From: Streptomyces durocortorensis
GTDB taxonomy: Bacteria > Actinomycetota > Actinomycetes > Streptomycetales > Streptomycetaceae
Assembly (NCBI RefSeq): GCF_031760065.1
Contig: NZ_CP134500.1
Coordinates: forward strand, 3,286,001 to 3,350,000
Length of the DNA stretch: 64,000 nt
Direction: 5' to 3'
The notes beneath the pieces were generated by a model. That model was not told where the DNA came from. It worked only from the letters and a program-made list of their open reading frames with translations, and ran no database searches. Each line of letters begins with the position of its first letter. The stretch's first letter is position 1. Shown in pieces: positions 8,664 through 16,173 of the stretch. Position numbers and translations under genes: made by a program.

Positions 8664-9727
8664 GACACTCCTCGGGGGACCGCGCGGCGGCCCTCCTCAT
8701 CGATCAACTCGGCAGTGAAGGCGAGGTAGTCGAGCAATTCGTCGCTCCACTCGCAGTACGTGGCGAAGTCCTGCATGTGCGTGACGACGCGGAGCACGGC
8801 GCAGCGCCCGACGGCATCCGGGTCGTACACCGGCCCCCAGAGCCGGTGGCCGTCACCGTCACCGCCGTTGTCACCGTCGCCGTCGTCGCCGTCCTCGTCG
8901 TACGCGCCGAGGAACACCCGCTGGAGGACGGCCGCGGACGGCAGCCCCGCGCTCTCCCCCGCCGTCCGGTAGAGCGGTGACGACCAGGCCAGCTCGACGA
9001 GGTCGCCCAGCATCCAGCCCAGGTCCAACTCCCGGCGGCCCACGCCCAGGTCCTCGCCGGTCAGCAGCGCCACCCTGCCCCGGCTCCGGGGCGGTACGAG
9101 CGAACCGGCCGACGCCCAGCCGTGCAGCGGTACGGCAGAGGCTCCGGGGCCCGCGGGGCGTACGGCGTCGTCCGCCCAGTCGAGCAGCCGCTCCGTACGG
9201 TCGCCGCCCCAGACCTCCAGCGCACACCGGCGCAGCCGGGCAGCCGCCGGGGCGAGCGTCCCGGTCCCGGCCGCCCACTCCCGCAGCCGCCGCACTCCCG
9301 GTGGAGGGAGCGGCTCCGGGTCCGGGGGCAGGGGGACCCCGTGCAGGGCCCGGAGGGCGCGTGCGGCGGCGGCGAGGGAGTGGGCGACGAGCCGCCCGGC
9401 CTGCGGGCGGGGGTCCCGCAGCCAGGCGGCGGCCGATGCGGACCCGGCGGCCCGGTGGAGCAGACCGTCTCCGTACGGCGTCCCGGTGGACAACAGCGCG
9501 GCCCCCGTGGCGGGTTCCAGGTCGGGGACGAGGCGCAGCAGCCGACCGGGCGCGCGGAGCGGGCCGACACGACGAGGGCCGGGCCCGTGCCACCACAGGA
9601 AGTCACCGGCACCAAGGGTGTCACTGGCGCCGGTGCCGGGGGCCCGGTGCACCCGGGTGACCTGAAGGCCGGTGCCGTACTCGGCCACCAGAACGGCCTT
9701 ACCGGCAAGGGGATGTGCCACGCTCAC
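8660..9727 (-). CDS. lxmX: Degenerate kinase-like protein (LxmX-like)
   Basis: 355 residues; the start GTG overlaps the decarboxylase stop (GTGA). By position it matches LxmX, reported to be needed with LxmK and LxmY for lanthionine formation. The sequence has the outline of a phosphotransferase fold (LHGVPLPPDPEP, PLHGWASAGSLV, ELDLGWMLGDLVEL), but the catalytic Asp and Asn of the HxDxxxxN loop are not there, so I expect no kinase activity. An acidic Asp/Gly repeat lies at about residues 277-295. Equating it with LxmX is a context argument; a scaffold or cyclase role is possible. Confidence 0.65.
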   Translation of the reverse strand: MSVAHPLAGKAVLVAEYGTGLQVTRVHRAPGTGASDTLGAGDFLWWHGPGPRRVGPLRAPGRLLRLVPDLEPATGAALLSTGTPYGDGLLHRAAGSASAAAWLRDPRPQAGRLVAHSLAAAARALRALHGVPLPPDPEPLPPPGVRRLREWAAGTGTLAPAAARLRRCALEVWGGDRTERLLDWADDAVRPAGPGASAVPLHGWASAGSLVPPRSRGRVALLTGEDLGVGRRELDLGWMLGDLVELAWSSPLYRTAGESAGLPSAAVLQRVFLGAYDEDGDDGDGDNGGDGDGHRLWGPVYDPDAVGRCAVLRVVTHMQDFATYCEWSDELLDYLAFTAELIDEEGRRAVPRGVS

Positions 9728-10302
9728 AGCGCACCCTCCTTCCGGCGCGCGACGCACAGGTCGTACAGCTCGTTCAGCGGCGCGGAGCCACCGTCCTCCA
9801 CCTCTCCGGTACTCGCGCTCCGCGCGGGGATCGTCGGGGCGAGCACCACACCGGGGCGCTCGCGCAGGGCGGCCAGGTGCCCCTGGACGACCGGGCTCCC
9901 GAGCGCACCGGGCGGCAGCGACGGGGCGACGCCGACCAGGGCGCGGGTGGTGTGCAGGGCGACCATGAGCGGGGTGTCGGCGACGCCGAGGGCGAATCGG
10001 CCGACGAAATTCAGAGTGGCGGGATGGACGAGAATCAGATCCGCCCATTCCGCGAGGCTCACATGGGGTACGTCGACGCCGGAAAAAGCGTTCCAGTCGT
10101 CGATGAATACTTCTTTCCCGGAGAGTACGGCCACCGCGTCCGGTGACACGAATCGGCATGCGGAGCGGGTCAGCGCGACCCGTTTCTCCGTATCGGGAAA
10201 GGAGTTCCCGAGCCAGTTGATCCAGAACGGCAGGAAGGCGACGCCGAGGGCCCCCGTCCCCACGACGAGGATGCGCTCGAAGTCCCGTTGCTGTTCCTCC
10301 AC
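9724..10302 (-). CDS. lxmD: HFCD flavoprotein, peptidyl-cysteine decarboxylase (LxmD-like)
   Basis: 192 residues of the homo-oligomeric flavin-containing Cys decarboxylase family (EpiD type). The conserved His is His80 in VDVPHVSL. The flavin/substrate motif is HPATLNFVGR (93-102), and TPLMVALHTT (110-119) matches the substrate-clamp position. It would decarboxylate the C-terminal Cys of the precursor; the resulting enethiol then closes onto a dehydrobutyrine to give an AviMeCys ring. The predicted core indeed ends in Cys with a Thr five residues before it. First enzyme gene after the precursor, about 95 bases and one hairpin downstream. Confidence 0.88.
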   Translation of the reverse strand: MEEQQRDFERILVVGTGALGVAFLPFWINWLGNSFPDTEKRVALTRSACRFVSPDAVAVLSGKEVFIDDWNAFSGVDVPHVSLAEWADLILVHPATLNFVGRFALGVADTPLMVALHTTRALVGVAPSLPPGALGSPVVQGHLAALRERPGVVLAPTIPARSASTGEVEDGGSAPLNELYDLCVARRKEGAL

Positions 10303-10328
10303 GACGCCTCCTGTGCGCGTTGGGGGCC

Positions 10329-10372
10329 GGGGTCCGGCCGGAGCGTGCCCATGGCACGTCCGGCCGGACCCC
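10329..10372 (-). terminator. Strong hairpin between precursor and enzyme genes (attenuator)
   Basis: A 14-bp arm (10329-10342) pairs with 10359-10372, and inside it CGTGCC (10344-10349) pairs with GGCACG (10353-10358) across a CAT loop, with one bulged G. There is no U tract. It sits just after the precursor stop and before the decarboxylase gene, the usual place for a partial terminator that lets precursor mRNA exceed enzyme mRNA. Confidence 0.75.
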
Positions 10373-10397
10373 GCGGCTCACAGCGAAGAGAGCCTGG

Positions 10398-10613
10398 TCA
10401 GCACTTGTTCTCGACGGTCTTCGCGGCGAGCGAGCCGAGAGCGGCGGCGCACTGCTGCGAGGAACGCGCGCTGATGATCGTGGCGCGGATGGCCCACGGG
10501 ATGGTGGGGCTGAACGCCGGCGCGGCCTCCTTGCCGTCGTGCAGGCCGAGCTCCTCGGCGGAGGTGTAGGCGGTGTAGCCGTCGAACAGGTCCTTCTCGG
10601 TGACGTTCTGCAT
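10398..10613 (-). CDS. lxmA: Class V lanthipeptide precursor (LxmA-like)
   Basis: 71 residues. The ATG at 10613 has GGAGG seven bases upstream; an in-frame ATG 15 bases earlier overlaps this ribosome site and is rejected. The leader runs to about residue 33 and is acidic (MQNVTEKDLFDGYTAYTSAE then ELGLHDGKEAAPA). The core would be residues 34-71, starting FSPTIPWAIRATIISARSSQ and ending KTVENKC. Core Ser/Thr are at 2, 4, 12, 15, 18, 19, 28 and 33; Cys at 22 and 38. This fits one lanthionine to Cys22, an AviMeCys from Thr33 and Cys38, and an N-dimethyl-Phe1. Length and end groups agree with lexapeptide as I remember it. It heads the operon. Confidence 0.88.
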   Translation of the reverse strand: MQNVTEKDLFDGYTAYTSAEELGLHDGKEAAPAFSPTIPWAIRATIISARSSQQCAAALGSLAAKTVENKC

Positions 10614-10745
10614 GAGAGTTGCCTCCATAGGCGAAAGGGGATTTACGCCCGGTATTCCCGGCCATCTCGGTGATGCCCGGCTTCCCGGTGTCCGTTGCGG
10701 ACAGAAAGAATGTTGACCCACACGGTGAGGCCCGCACCATTGGCT

Positions 10746-10774
10746 CTTACGGCATTGCCGCAAACGACAGTTCC
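10746..10774 (-). promoter_or_regulatory. Candidate ECF-type promoter and small palindrome upstream of the precursor
   Basis: On the minus strand GGAAC (10774-10770) is followed after 18 bases by CGTAAG (10751-10746), the spacing of ECF-sigma promoters. Between them CGGCA-T-TGCCG (10750-10760) is a perfect palindrome and possible operator. This would give a leader of about 130 bases before the precursor start. The site lies in the divergent gap shared with the ABC exporter. Proposed by eye only. Confidence 0.35.
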
Positions 10775-10806
10775 CCGCACAGGTAGAAGGGGATAGAACT
10801 ACGGGT

Positions 10807-12603
10807 GTGAACACACCTGACGCAGAACAGTCTCCGGCGGAGCGGCCCGCGCTGCGGGCACTGCTCTCGTACGCGCGTCCGCACCGCGGCATCCTCCTCA
10901 CCGTGCTGGCCCTGACCCTGATGGGCAGCGCCGCCGGTCTGGCCCAGCCGCTGGTCATCCAGTCGGTGCTGGCGAAGCTCATGACGGGCGGAGGGCTGCG
11001 GGAGGACATCCTCCTGCTCTTCGGCCTGCTGCTCGCCTCCATCGGGCTGACCTGGCTACAGGCCTGGCTCAGCGAGCGGACCGCCGAACGCGTCGTGCTC
11101 CAGGTCCGCCGCGGCCTGATCGCGCGCCTCATACGCCTGCGCACGGCCGAGTTGGACCGTACCGAGCCGGGCGGACTGACCACGCGCGTCACCTCCGACA
11201 GCACGCTCGTGCAGCACGCGGCGACGGGCGGTCTCATCCAGCTCGTCGACGGGTCGATCCACCTGCTGGCCACGATCGTGCTGATGGGCATCGTCAGCCT
11301 GCCGCTGCTCGGCATCACCTCCGCCGTGCTGGTGGTCGTCGGCATCGCGATGGGCGTCGTCATGCCCCGTATCAAGCGGGTCACCACCGAGGCACAGACC
11401 TCCGTCGGCGAGATCGGCGCGGCACTCGACCGCTCGCTCGGCGCGGCCCGCACCGTGAAGGCCAACGGCGGCGAGGCGAAGGAGACCGAGCGGGCGACCC
11501 AGGCCGCCGAACGCGCCTACCGGGCGGGCCTCAAGGGCGCCCGCTACCACGCGCTGATCGCCGTACTGGCCGGGCTGATCGTCCAGGCGTCGTTCCTCGC
11601 CGTCATCGGCTTCGGCGGTGCGCTGGTCGCCATGGGCACCCTCGAACTGGCCGCGCTGATCGGCTTCCTGCTCTACCTGTTCAACCTGGGCGGCCCGGTC
11701 CTCTCCCTGGTCGGCGGCACCACCGCCCTCCAGCAGGGGCTCGGCGCCCTGGCCCGGATCGAGGAGGTGCGGTCCATGGCGGCGGAGGACGACGTGGACG
11801 GTACGCCGTCGGCGCCCTCCGGCCCGCCGCCCCGCGTCACGGTCGACGGGCTGACCTTCGCCTACGAGGGGCGTACGCCCGTCCTGAACGGCACGGGCTT
11901 CGTCGCACCGGCGGGGAAGGTCACCGCGATCGTCGGCCCGTCCGGCTCCGGCAAGACCACGGTGTTCAGCCTGATCCAGCGGTTCTACGACACCGACGAC
12001 GGCCGCATCCTCCTTGACGACACCGACATCCGCTCACTCGGCCGGGCCGAACTCCGCCGCCGGATCGCATACGTCGAGCAGGATTCCCCGATGCTGGCGG
12101 GCACGCTCCGGGAGAACCTCCTCTACTCCGCACCGGACGCGAGCGACGAAGCCGTCGCCGACGTGCTCCGCCGGACCCTGCTCGACGGCTTCGTCGCCTC
12201 GCTCCCGGACGGGCTCGACACGGCGGTCGGCGCCCGCGGCCTCGCCCTCTCCGGCGGAGAACGCCAACGCCTCGCCATCGCGAGGGCGTTGCTGCGCCGC
12301 CCGCAGGTCCTGCTCCTCGACGAGGTCACCGCGCACCTCGACGGGCTCAGCGAGACCGCCCTGCGCAGAACGGTGGAGGAGGCCGCACGGGACTGCACGG
12401 TGCTGCTCATCGCCCATCGGCTCTCGACGGTCACCACGGCGGACCGGCTGGTGCTGTTCGAGAACGGCCGGGTCAGCGACTACGGACGGCACGAGGAGCT
12501 GCTGGAGCGGAGCGCCCTCTACCAGGACCTCACCGCGACGCAGTTGACCACGGCCCCGGCGGTCGCCACGGCAGCCCCGGAGACTGCTGCGACGATGCGC
12601 TGA
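10807..12603 (+). CDS. ABC exporter, fused membrane and ATPase domains
   Basis: 598 residues in the typical half-exporter layout: about six membrane helices in residues 25-310, then an ATPase domain. Motifs are Walker A GPSGSGKTT (residues 378-386), signature LSGGERQRLAIARALL (about 482-497), Walker B VLLLDEVTAHLD and switch His in IAHRLSTV. The usual DEP/DEA after Walker B is DEV. There is no N-terminal C39 protease domain, so it would export without cutting a leader; the M16 pair presumably does that. Divergent from the precursor with about 190 bases between. Export of the lanthipeptide is the likely role, from position. Confidence 0.85.
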   Translation: MNTPDAEQSPAERPALRALLSYARPHRGILLTVLALTLMGSAAGLAQPLVIQSVLAKLMTGGGLREDILLLFGLLLASIGLTWLQAWLSERTAERVVLQVRRGLIARLIRLRTAELDRTEPGGLTTRVTSDSTLVQHAATGGLIQLVDGSIHLLATIVLMGIVSLPLLGITSAVLVVVGIAMGVVMPRIKRVTTEAQTSVGEIGAALDRSLGAARTVKANGGEAKETERATQAAERAYRAGLKGARYHALIAVLAGLIVQASFLAVIGFGGALVAMGTLELAALIGFLLYLFNLGGPVLSLVGGTTALQQGLGALARIEEVRSMAAEDDVDGTPSAPSGPPPRVTVDGLTFAYEGRTPVLNGTGFVAPAGKVTAIVGPSGSGKTTVFSLIQRFYDTDDGRILLDDTDIRSLGRAELRRRIAYVEQDSPMLAGTLRENLLYSAPDASDEAVADVLRRTLLDGFVASLPDGLDTAVGARGLALSGGERQRLAIARALLRRPQVLLLDEVTAHLDGLSETALRRTVEEAARDCTVLLIAHRLSTVTTADRLVLFENGRVSDYGRHEELLERSALYQDLTATQLTTAPAVATAAPETAATMR

Positions 12604-12722
12604 ACTGCGCCGGAGCACCGCCGCGCCTGCGAGAATTCCCGTACGCCAGTCCCGTACGTCACTGACGCCCTGCGAACACCCCCCTCAGCACGATCGCACG
12701 ACCGAAGGATTCAAGGATCCAG

Positions 12723-13256
12723 ATGACCGACACCACCCCCCTCCCCCTGCCCGCCTCGACCGAGGACGACCACTACGGGGAGATCTCCGTCGAACTTCTC
12801 GGCGAACAGCGGGAGAAGCTCGTCGTCAGCGGCGAGCGGATTCCCACCATCACCATCGTCCGCGCCCCCGAGGCGGAGGTCGACGACCACATCGTCATCG
12901 GCACCCGCGACCCCCGGCACCTCACGATCACGGTGGATGGCGAGGCCGCGACGATCAAGCCCGGCAAGGGGAAGCTCCGGCGGCAGACGTACCGGGTCGA
13001 CGTCCGTCACGCGGGCATCCACTACCGGCTCGTCCCGAACTCGATCCCGTTCAGCCGGCTGACCCGCGACGGCAAGCACCTCGGGGACTTCTCCTCGGAC
13101 GGAGACCGCCGGGTGATAGCCGAGTGGCAGGAGGACGCCGGCACCCCCGAACCCCTCGACGCGGCCATCGGCTACGCGCTGTCGGCGGCGTTCGGCACCG
13201 GCGGTCAGCCGATGTGGATGATGGCGGTGGACGCGATCAGCGCGGCCCTGCCGTAG
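12723..13256 (+). CDS. Hypothetical protein of 177 residues
   Basis: I do not recognise this family. ATG start with AAGGA six to seven bases upstream. The sequence is soluble, acidic, and predicted to be beta-rich in the first 120 residues (SVELLGEQREKLVVSGERI, then TITIVRAPEAEVDDHIVIGT). It has an Arg/Lys-rich strand GKGKLRRQTYRVDV and a hydrophobic tail (QPMWMMAVDAISAALP). It follows the ABC exporter by about 120 bases in the same direction and ends at a very strong terminator, so it may form the end of that transcript. Whether it belongs to the lanthipeptide cluster is unknown. Confidence 0.7.
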   Translation: MTDTTPLPLPASTEDDHYGEISVELLGEQREKLVVSGERIPTITIVRAPEAEVDDHIVIGTRDPRHLTITVDGEAATIKPGKGKLRRQTYRVDVRHAGIHYRLVPNSIPFSRLTRDGKHLGDFSSDGDRRVIAEWQEDAGTPEPLDAAIGYALSAAFGTGGQPMWMMAVDAISAALP

Positions 13257-13274
13257 GGGCGGGCCCGTGAACGA

Positions 13275-13319
13275 CCGAAGTCCCCTGCCGGAAGCAAGAC
13301 TTCCGGCAGGGGACTTCGG
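13275..13319. terminator. Perfect 20-bp hairpin terminator
   Basis: Arms 13275-13294 and 13300-13319 are perfect complements (CCGAAGTCCCCTGCCGGAAG on the left) with a five-base loop. It separates the convergent 12723-13256 gene and the 13393-13719 regulator, so it should stop transcription from both sides. Confidence 0.9.
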
Positions 13320-13347
13320 CTTGCGCGCCTCGACGTGCGCACATGTC

Positions 13348-13399
13348 GCGGCGTCAGGTCGTGGCGTCAGGTCGTGGCGTCAGGTCGTGGCGTCAGGTC
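13348..13399. repeat. Four tandem copies of a 13-bp unit
   Basis: Units of GTGGCGTCAGGTC (first copy GCGGCGTCAGGTC) lie at 13348, 13361, 13374 and 13387. The last one overlaps the stop codon of the small LuxR-type gene, and each unit holds another TGA in that reading direction. Confidence 0.85.
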
Positions 13400-13719
13400 A
13401 CGGACGCAGCCCTCCTGATGTCCTCGGCATGCAGGTACGACACGATCGCGGCCTCGAACCGCGACTTCAGGTTCAGCTTGCGCACGATGCTCGACGTGTG
13501 GGCCCGAACCGTACGTTCCGTGATGCCGAGTCTCCGGGCCAGCCAGCGGTTCTGCTCGCCGCTCGCCAGCAGTACGAGCACTTCCAGCTCGCGTTCGGTG
13601 AGCGCGGCGAAGTCCATCACCTGCCGCCCACCGGCCATCGCCCGCCCATCGGCAGCCATCCGCCCGCCGGCAGTCATCCGTTCGTCGACCGTCATCCGTT
13701 CGTCAGCCATCGCCGTCAC
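13393..13719 (-). CDS. Small LuxR-type HTH regulator
   Basis: About 108 residues. The C-terminal part is a LuxR/NarL DNA-binding domain: FAALTERELEVLVLLASGEQ, then NRWLARRLGITERTVRAHTS and a SIVRKLNLKSRFEA recognition end. There is no receiver domain; the N-terminal third is a repeat of Met/Ala/Asp/Gly/Arg units made by DNA repeats at 13640-13710. I chose the GTG at 13719 because GGAG lies six bases before it; the open frame runs longer, to 13884. Divergent from the next regulator. Likely controls neighbours, perhaps the lanthipeptide genes; target unproven. Confidence 0.75.
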   Translation of the reverse strand: MTAMADERMTVDERMTAGGRMAADGRAMAGGRQVMDFAALTERELEVLVLLASGEQNRWLARRLGITERTVRAHTSSIVRKLNLKSRFEAAIVSYLHAEDIRRAASVT

Positions 13720-13901
13720 AGCAGTCTCCATCCTTTGATCGTCCACTGTCCCCCGTCCCGCGCCCGCCACCCGGCCGGCAGGGACTACCTGCTGCTTTAC
13801 CTTTGCATTACCCTCTCCCTCATCAGTTCGACGGTTGCGCGGCATTTGACCGATGCGGCAGCACCGTCGGTTGTCGTGCGGCACGCGGGGGAGCGGCAGC
13901 A

Positions 13902-14894
13902 GTGAACGACGGAAGCCTGTCCATACTCGGCCTCAACACCACGGAGGAACGCGCCTACCGGCACTTCCTGCGCAATCCGGGCACCAGCACCGAGGACATC
14001 GGCGTCCTCCTCCACAGCCCGCGCGAAGAGGTGGAGAAGGCCCTCGCCCGGCTGGCCGAGCTGGGCCTGCTGCGGACCGACGGGCACGGCGGTGTCTCGG
14101 CGGCCGATCCGGAGACCGCGGTCGAGCGCCTCACGGAGATACGGCTGCGCGAGCTGCACGAACAGCTCCACCAGGTCACCAGGTCCCGGCATCTGGTCGC
14201 CGAGCTGACCGCCGAGCAGCAGGCCCGGCCCCTCGCCACGCAGGGCGTGGAGCGGCTCGAAGTGCTCCGCCAGATCCGCGACCGGATCGATGACCTGGCC
14301 TTCTTCGCCCGCCAGGAGATCCTTTCCGTCGAGCCGTACACAGCACTCACCCCCGAGAACATCGCGCACGCCCGCCCGTTGGACACCCGGTGTCTACGCC
14401 GGGGCGTGCAGATCCGCAGCGTGGTGCTGCGGGAAGCACTCGACCACCCGCCCACCGTGGCCTACCTCCGCGAACTCACCGCGCAGGGCGCGTCGATCCG
14501 GGCCGCGGACAAGCTGTCCGAGCGGATCCTCGTGTACGACCGCCGTACGGCCCTGGTGCCCGTCGATCCCTCGGACACCTCGCGCGGCGCGCTGGTCACC
14601 CAGCAGGCCGGGCTGGTCTCCAACATCCTGGCCCTGTTCGAGAAGATCTGGACCGAGTCCACTGACCTCTCCGCCCTGATCGACACCCACCCCGCGCCCT
14701 CGGGCGTGCTGTCCGAGATGGAGCAGCGCGTCATGGAGGAGATGTGCCGGGTCGCCAAGGACGAGACGGGCGCACGGAACCTGGACATCTCGGTACGGAC
14801 GTACCGCCGCCATGTCGCCGACGTGCTCCGCATCCTGGACGCGACCAGCCGCCCGCACGCTGCCCTGCTGGCCCGCGAGAAGGGCTGGATCTGA
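13902..14894 (+). CDS. TrmB/LuxR-type transcriptional regulator
   Basis: 330 residues, GTG start after GGGGGAG. The N-terminal winged helix (LNTTEERAYRHFLRNPGTST with a helix-turn-helix through residue 60) is TrmB-like. The middle looks like a ligand-sensing domain. The C-terminus has a second HTH (EEMCRVAKDETGARNLDISV, then RTYRRHVADVLRIL). This architecture is common for orphan Streptomyces pathway regulators. It lies within 4 kb of the precursor, divergent from the small LuxR gene. A frameshifted relative of the same architecture sits at 32663-33220. Confidence 0.8.
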   Translation: MNDGSLSILGLNTTEERAYRHFLRNPGTSTEDIGVLLHSPREEVEKALARLAELGLLRTDGHGGVSAADPETAVERLTEIRLRELHEQLHQVTRSRHLVAELTAEQQARPLATQGVERLEVLRQIRDRIDDLAFFARQEILSVEPYTALTPENIAHARPLDTRCLRRGVQIRSVVLREALDHPPTVAYLRELTAQGASIRAADKLSERILVYDRRTALVPVDPSDTSRGALVTQQAGLVSNILALFEKIWTESTDLSALIDTHPAPSGVLSEMEQRVMEEMCRVAKDETGARNLDISVRTYRRHVADVLRILDATSRPHAALLAREKGWI

Positions 14895-14912
14895 GACGGG
14901 AGAGGCAAGGCC

Positions 14913-15137
14913 CTACCCGCTCCCCTCCAGCACCCACCCCTCCAGGGCCCGGTCCCGCAGTGCCTCGGCGCACCGCTCCCGCGCGTCCCGCACGCCGCCG
15001 CGCACCAGGACGGTGATCCGGTCCTCCTCGATGCGCTGGCCGCAGTCCCAGTGCGCGGGCAGCATCCCGATGAGCCGGAGCACCGCGGTGCCGGCGGGCG
15101 CGGCGTCGGTGGAGACACGGACCGCCGTGATCTCCAC
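14913..15137 (-). CDS. Small conserved-looking protein, 74 residues
   Basis: Function not recognised. The GTG at 15137 has AGAGGA upstream; a longer in-frame start at 15167 would overlap the neighbouring gene by 22 bases. The protein begins VEITAVRVSTDAAPAGTAVL, continues with RIEEDRITVLVRGGVRD and ends in a short amphipathic helix with single Cys. No signal peptide or membrane segment is seen. It probably shares a transcript with the secreted protein just upstream. Codon use is ordinary for this chromosome. Confidence 0.5.
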   Translation of the reverse strand: MEITAVRVSTDAAPAGTAVLRLIGMLPAHWDCGQRIEEDRITVLVRGGVRDARERCAEALRDRALEGWVLEGSG

Positions 15138-15145
15138 CGGGTCCT

Positions 15146-15478
15146 CTACTGCCAGCCGTTGACGCACTTCACCTTGCCCATGAACGGTCCGACCGGCTTC
15201 GGCAGCGGTGCGCCGCAGAGCACTCGGGAGACCGCCGAGGTGACCCTCGACACCACGTCCGACACCGCCTCCGAAGCCGTACCGACCCCAGCACCGGCAC
15301 CGGCACCGGCACTGCCCCCGGCCCCGGCCCCGGTCAACAGCGGCGCGGCGGTCCCGGACGCGGCGACCGTCCCGGCTCCGGCGCTCGCGTGGGCCGGTGC
15401 GGCGGCCGCTCCGACGACCAGCGCCAGGAGCAGTCCTCCCGCACCGACCATCCTCCCGGTGAACGCGTAGACACCCAT
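15146..15478 (-). CDS. Small secreted Ala/Gly-rich protein
   Basis: 110 residues; ATG at 15478 with GGAGG upstream. Residues 1-31 form a Sec signal peptide (hydrophobic GGLLLALVVGAAAAP, cleavage likely after AHA). The mature part has a Gly/Ala repeat (about residues 49-66), an amphipathic helix EAVSDVVSRVTSAVSRV, and two cysteines near the end (LCGAPLPKP and VKCVNGWQ) that could form a disulfide. Family unknown. Could be a small cell-surface or signalling protein. Confidence 0.65.
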   Translation of the reverse strand: MGVYAFTGRMVGAGGLLLALVVGAAAAPAHASAGAGTVAASGTAAPLLTGAGAGGSAGAGAGAGVGTASEAVSDVVSRVTSAVSRVLCGAPLPKPVGPFMGKVKCVNGWQ

Positions 15479-15634
15479 CTCTTCCTCCCCGTACTCACTG
15501 CGTCATGTGTCTCGCCGGCTTCGTCCGCCGACGTATGTCAGCTTGCCAGCGGGGCGGGCCGGACCAGGCGGCGATCACTGTCAACTTGCTGCATGCGCCC
15601 CGGCCACTTGGTGCCAGCCGTGCGACGCCGCGGA

Positions 15635-15697
15635 CATACGACGACGGCCGGGCCGGGAGAACATCTGGTGTTCTCCCGGCCCGGCCGTCGTCGTATG
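15635..15697. terminator. Perfect 29-bp hairpin terminator of the dnaK operon
   Basis: Arms 15635-15663 and 15669-15697 pair without mismatch around a five-base loop. It lies just downstream of hspR on the minus strand and should end the heat-shock transcript. Confidence 0.9.
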
Positions 15698-15719
15698 TAC
15701 CCCCCGGTGCCCCGCCGCC

Positions 15720-16172
15720 CTACTCCGCGGACCGCTTCGGCTTGGGCCGCCAGACCACCAGCGCGCTGGTCTGCTGCACGTCCTGGTACGGCACCAGATC
15801 GCGGCGGTACGAGGCGTGCACCTGGGCCTCACGCTGCTGCATGGCGACCGCCGCGCCGTCCACCGCCGCCGAGAGCTCGGCGACGCGCTGCTGGAGCGCG
15901 GCCACCTGGTTCTCCAGCTCGATGATCCGCTTGATACCCGCGAGGTTGATGCCCTCGTCCTGCGACAGCTGCTGCACCGTGCGCAGCAGCTCGATGTCAC
16001 GGGCCGAGTATCGCCGACCGCGCCCGGCCGTACGGTCCGGGGAGACCAGGCCGAGGCGGTCGTACTGTCGCAGTGTCTGCGGGTGCAGGCCCGAGAGCTG
16101 GGCCGCCACCGAGATCACGTACACCGGCGATTCATCGGTCAGCTGGTACGGATTGCGTCGACGGCCGTCCAT
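15720..16172 (-). CDS. hspR: HspR, MerR-family heat-shock repressor
   Basis: 150 residues. The MerR-type HTH is clear (VYVISVAAQLSGLHPQTLRQ, then YDRLGLVSPDRTAGRGRRYS), followed by a coiled coil (LENQVAALQQRVAELSAAV). HspR binds HAIR sites with DnaK as co-repressor, so this last gene of the operon closes a feedback loop on the operon's own promoter. HAIR sites are present at 19995-20015 and 20047-20067. One base separates it from dnaJ. Length is normal. Confidence 0.96.
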   Translation of the reverse strand: MDGRRRNPYQLTDESPVYVISVAAQLSGLHPQTLRQYDRLGLVSPDRTAGRGRRYSARDIELLRTVQQLSQDEGINLAGIKRIIELENQVAALQQRVAELSAAVDGAAVAMQQREAQVHASYRRDLVPYQDVQQTSALVVWRPKPKRSAE

Positions 16173-16173
16173 C

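Noticed and set aside
13348..13399. Iteron-like replication origin
   Set aside because: Four 13-bp repeats only, at a gene 3' end, with no replication initiator gene and many similar repeats in the neighbourhood.
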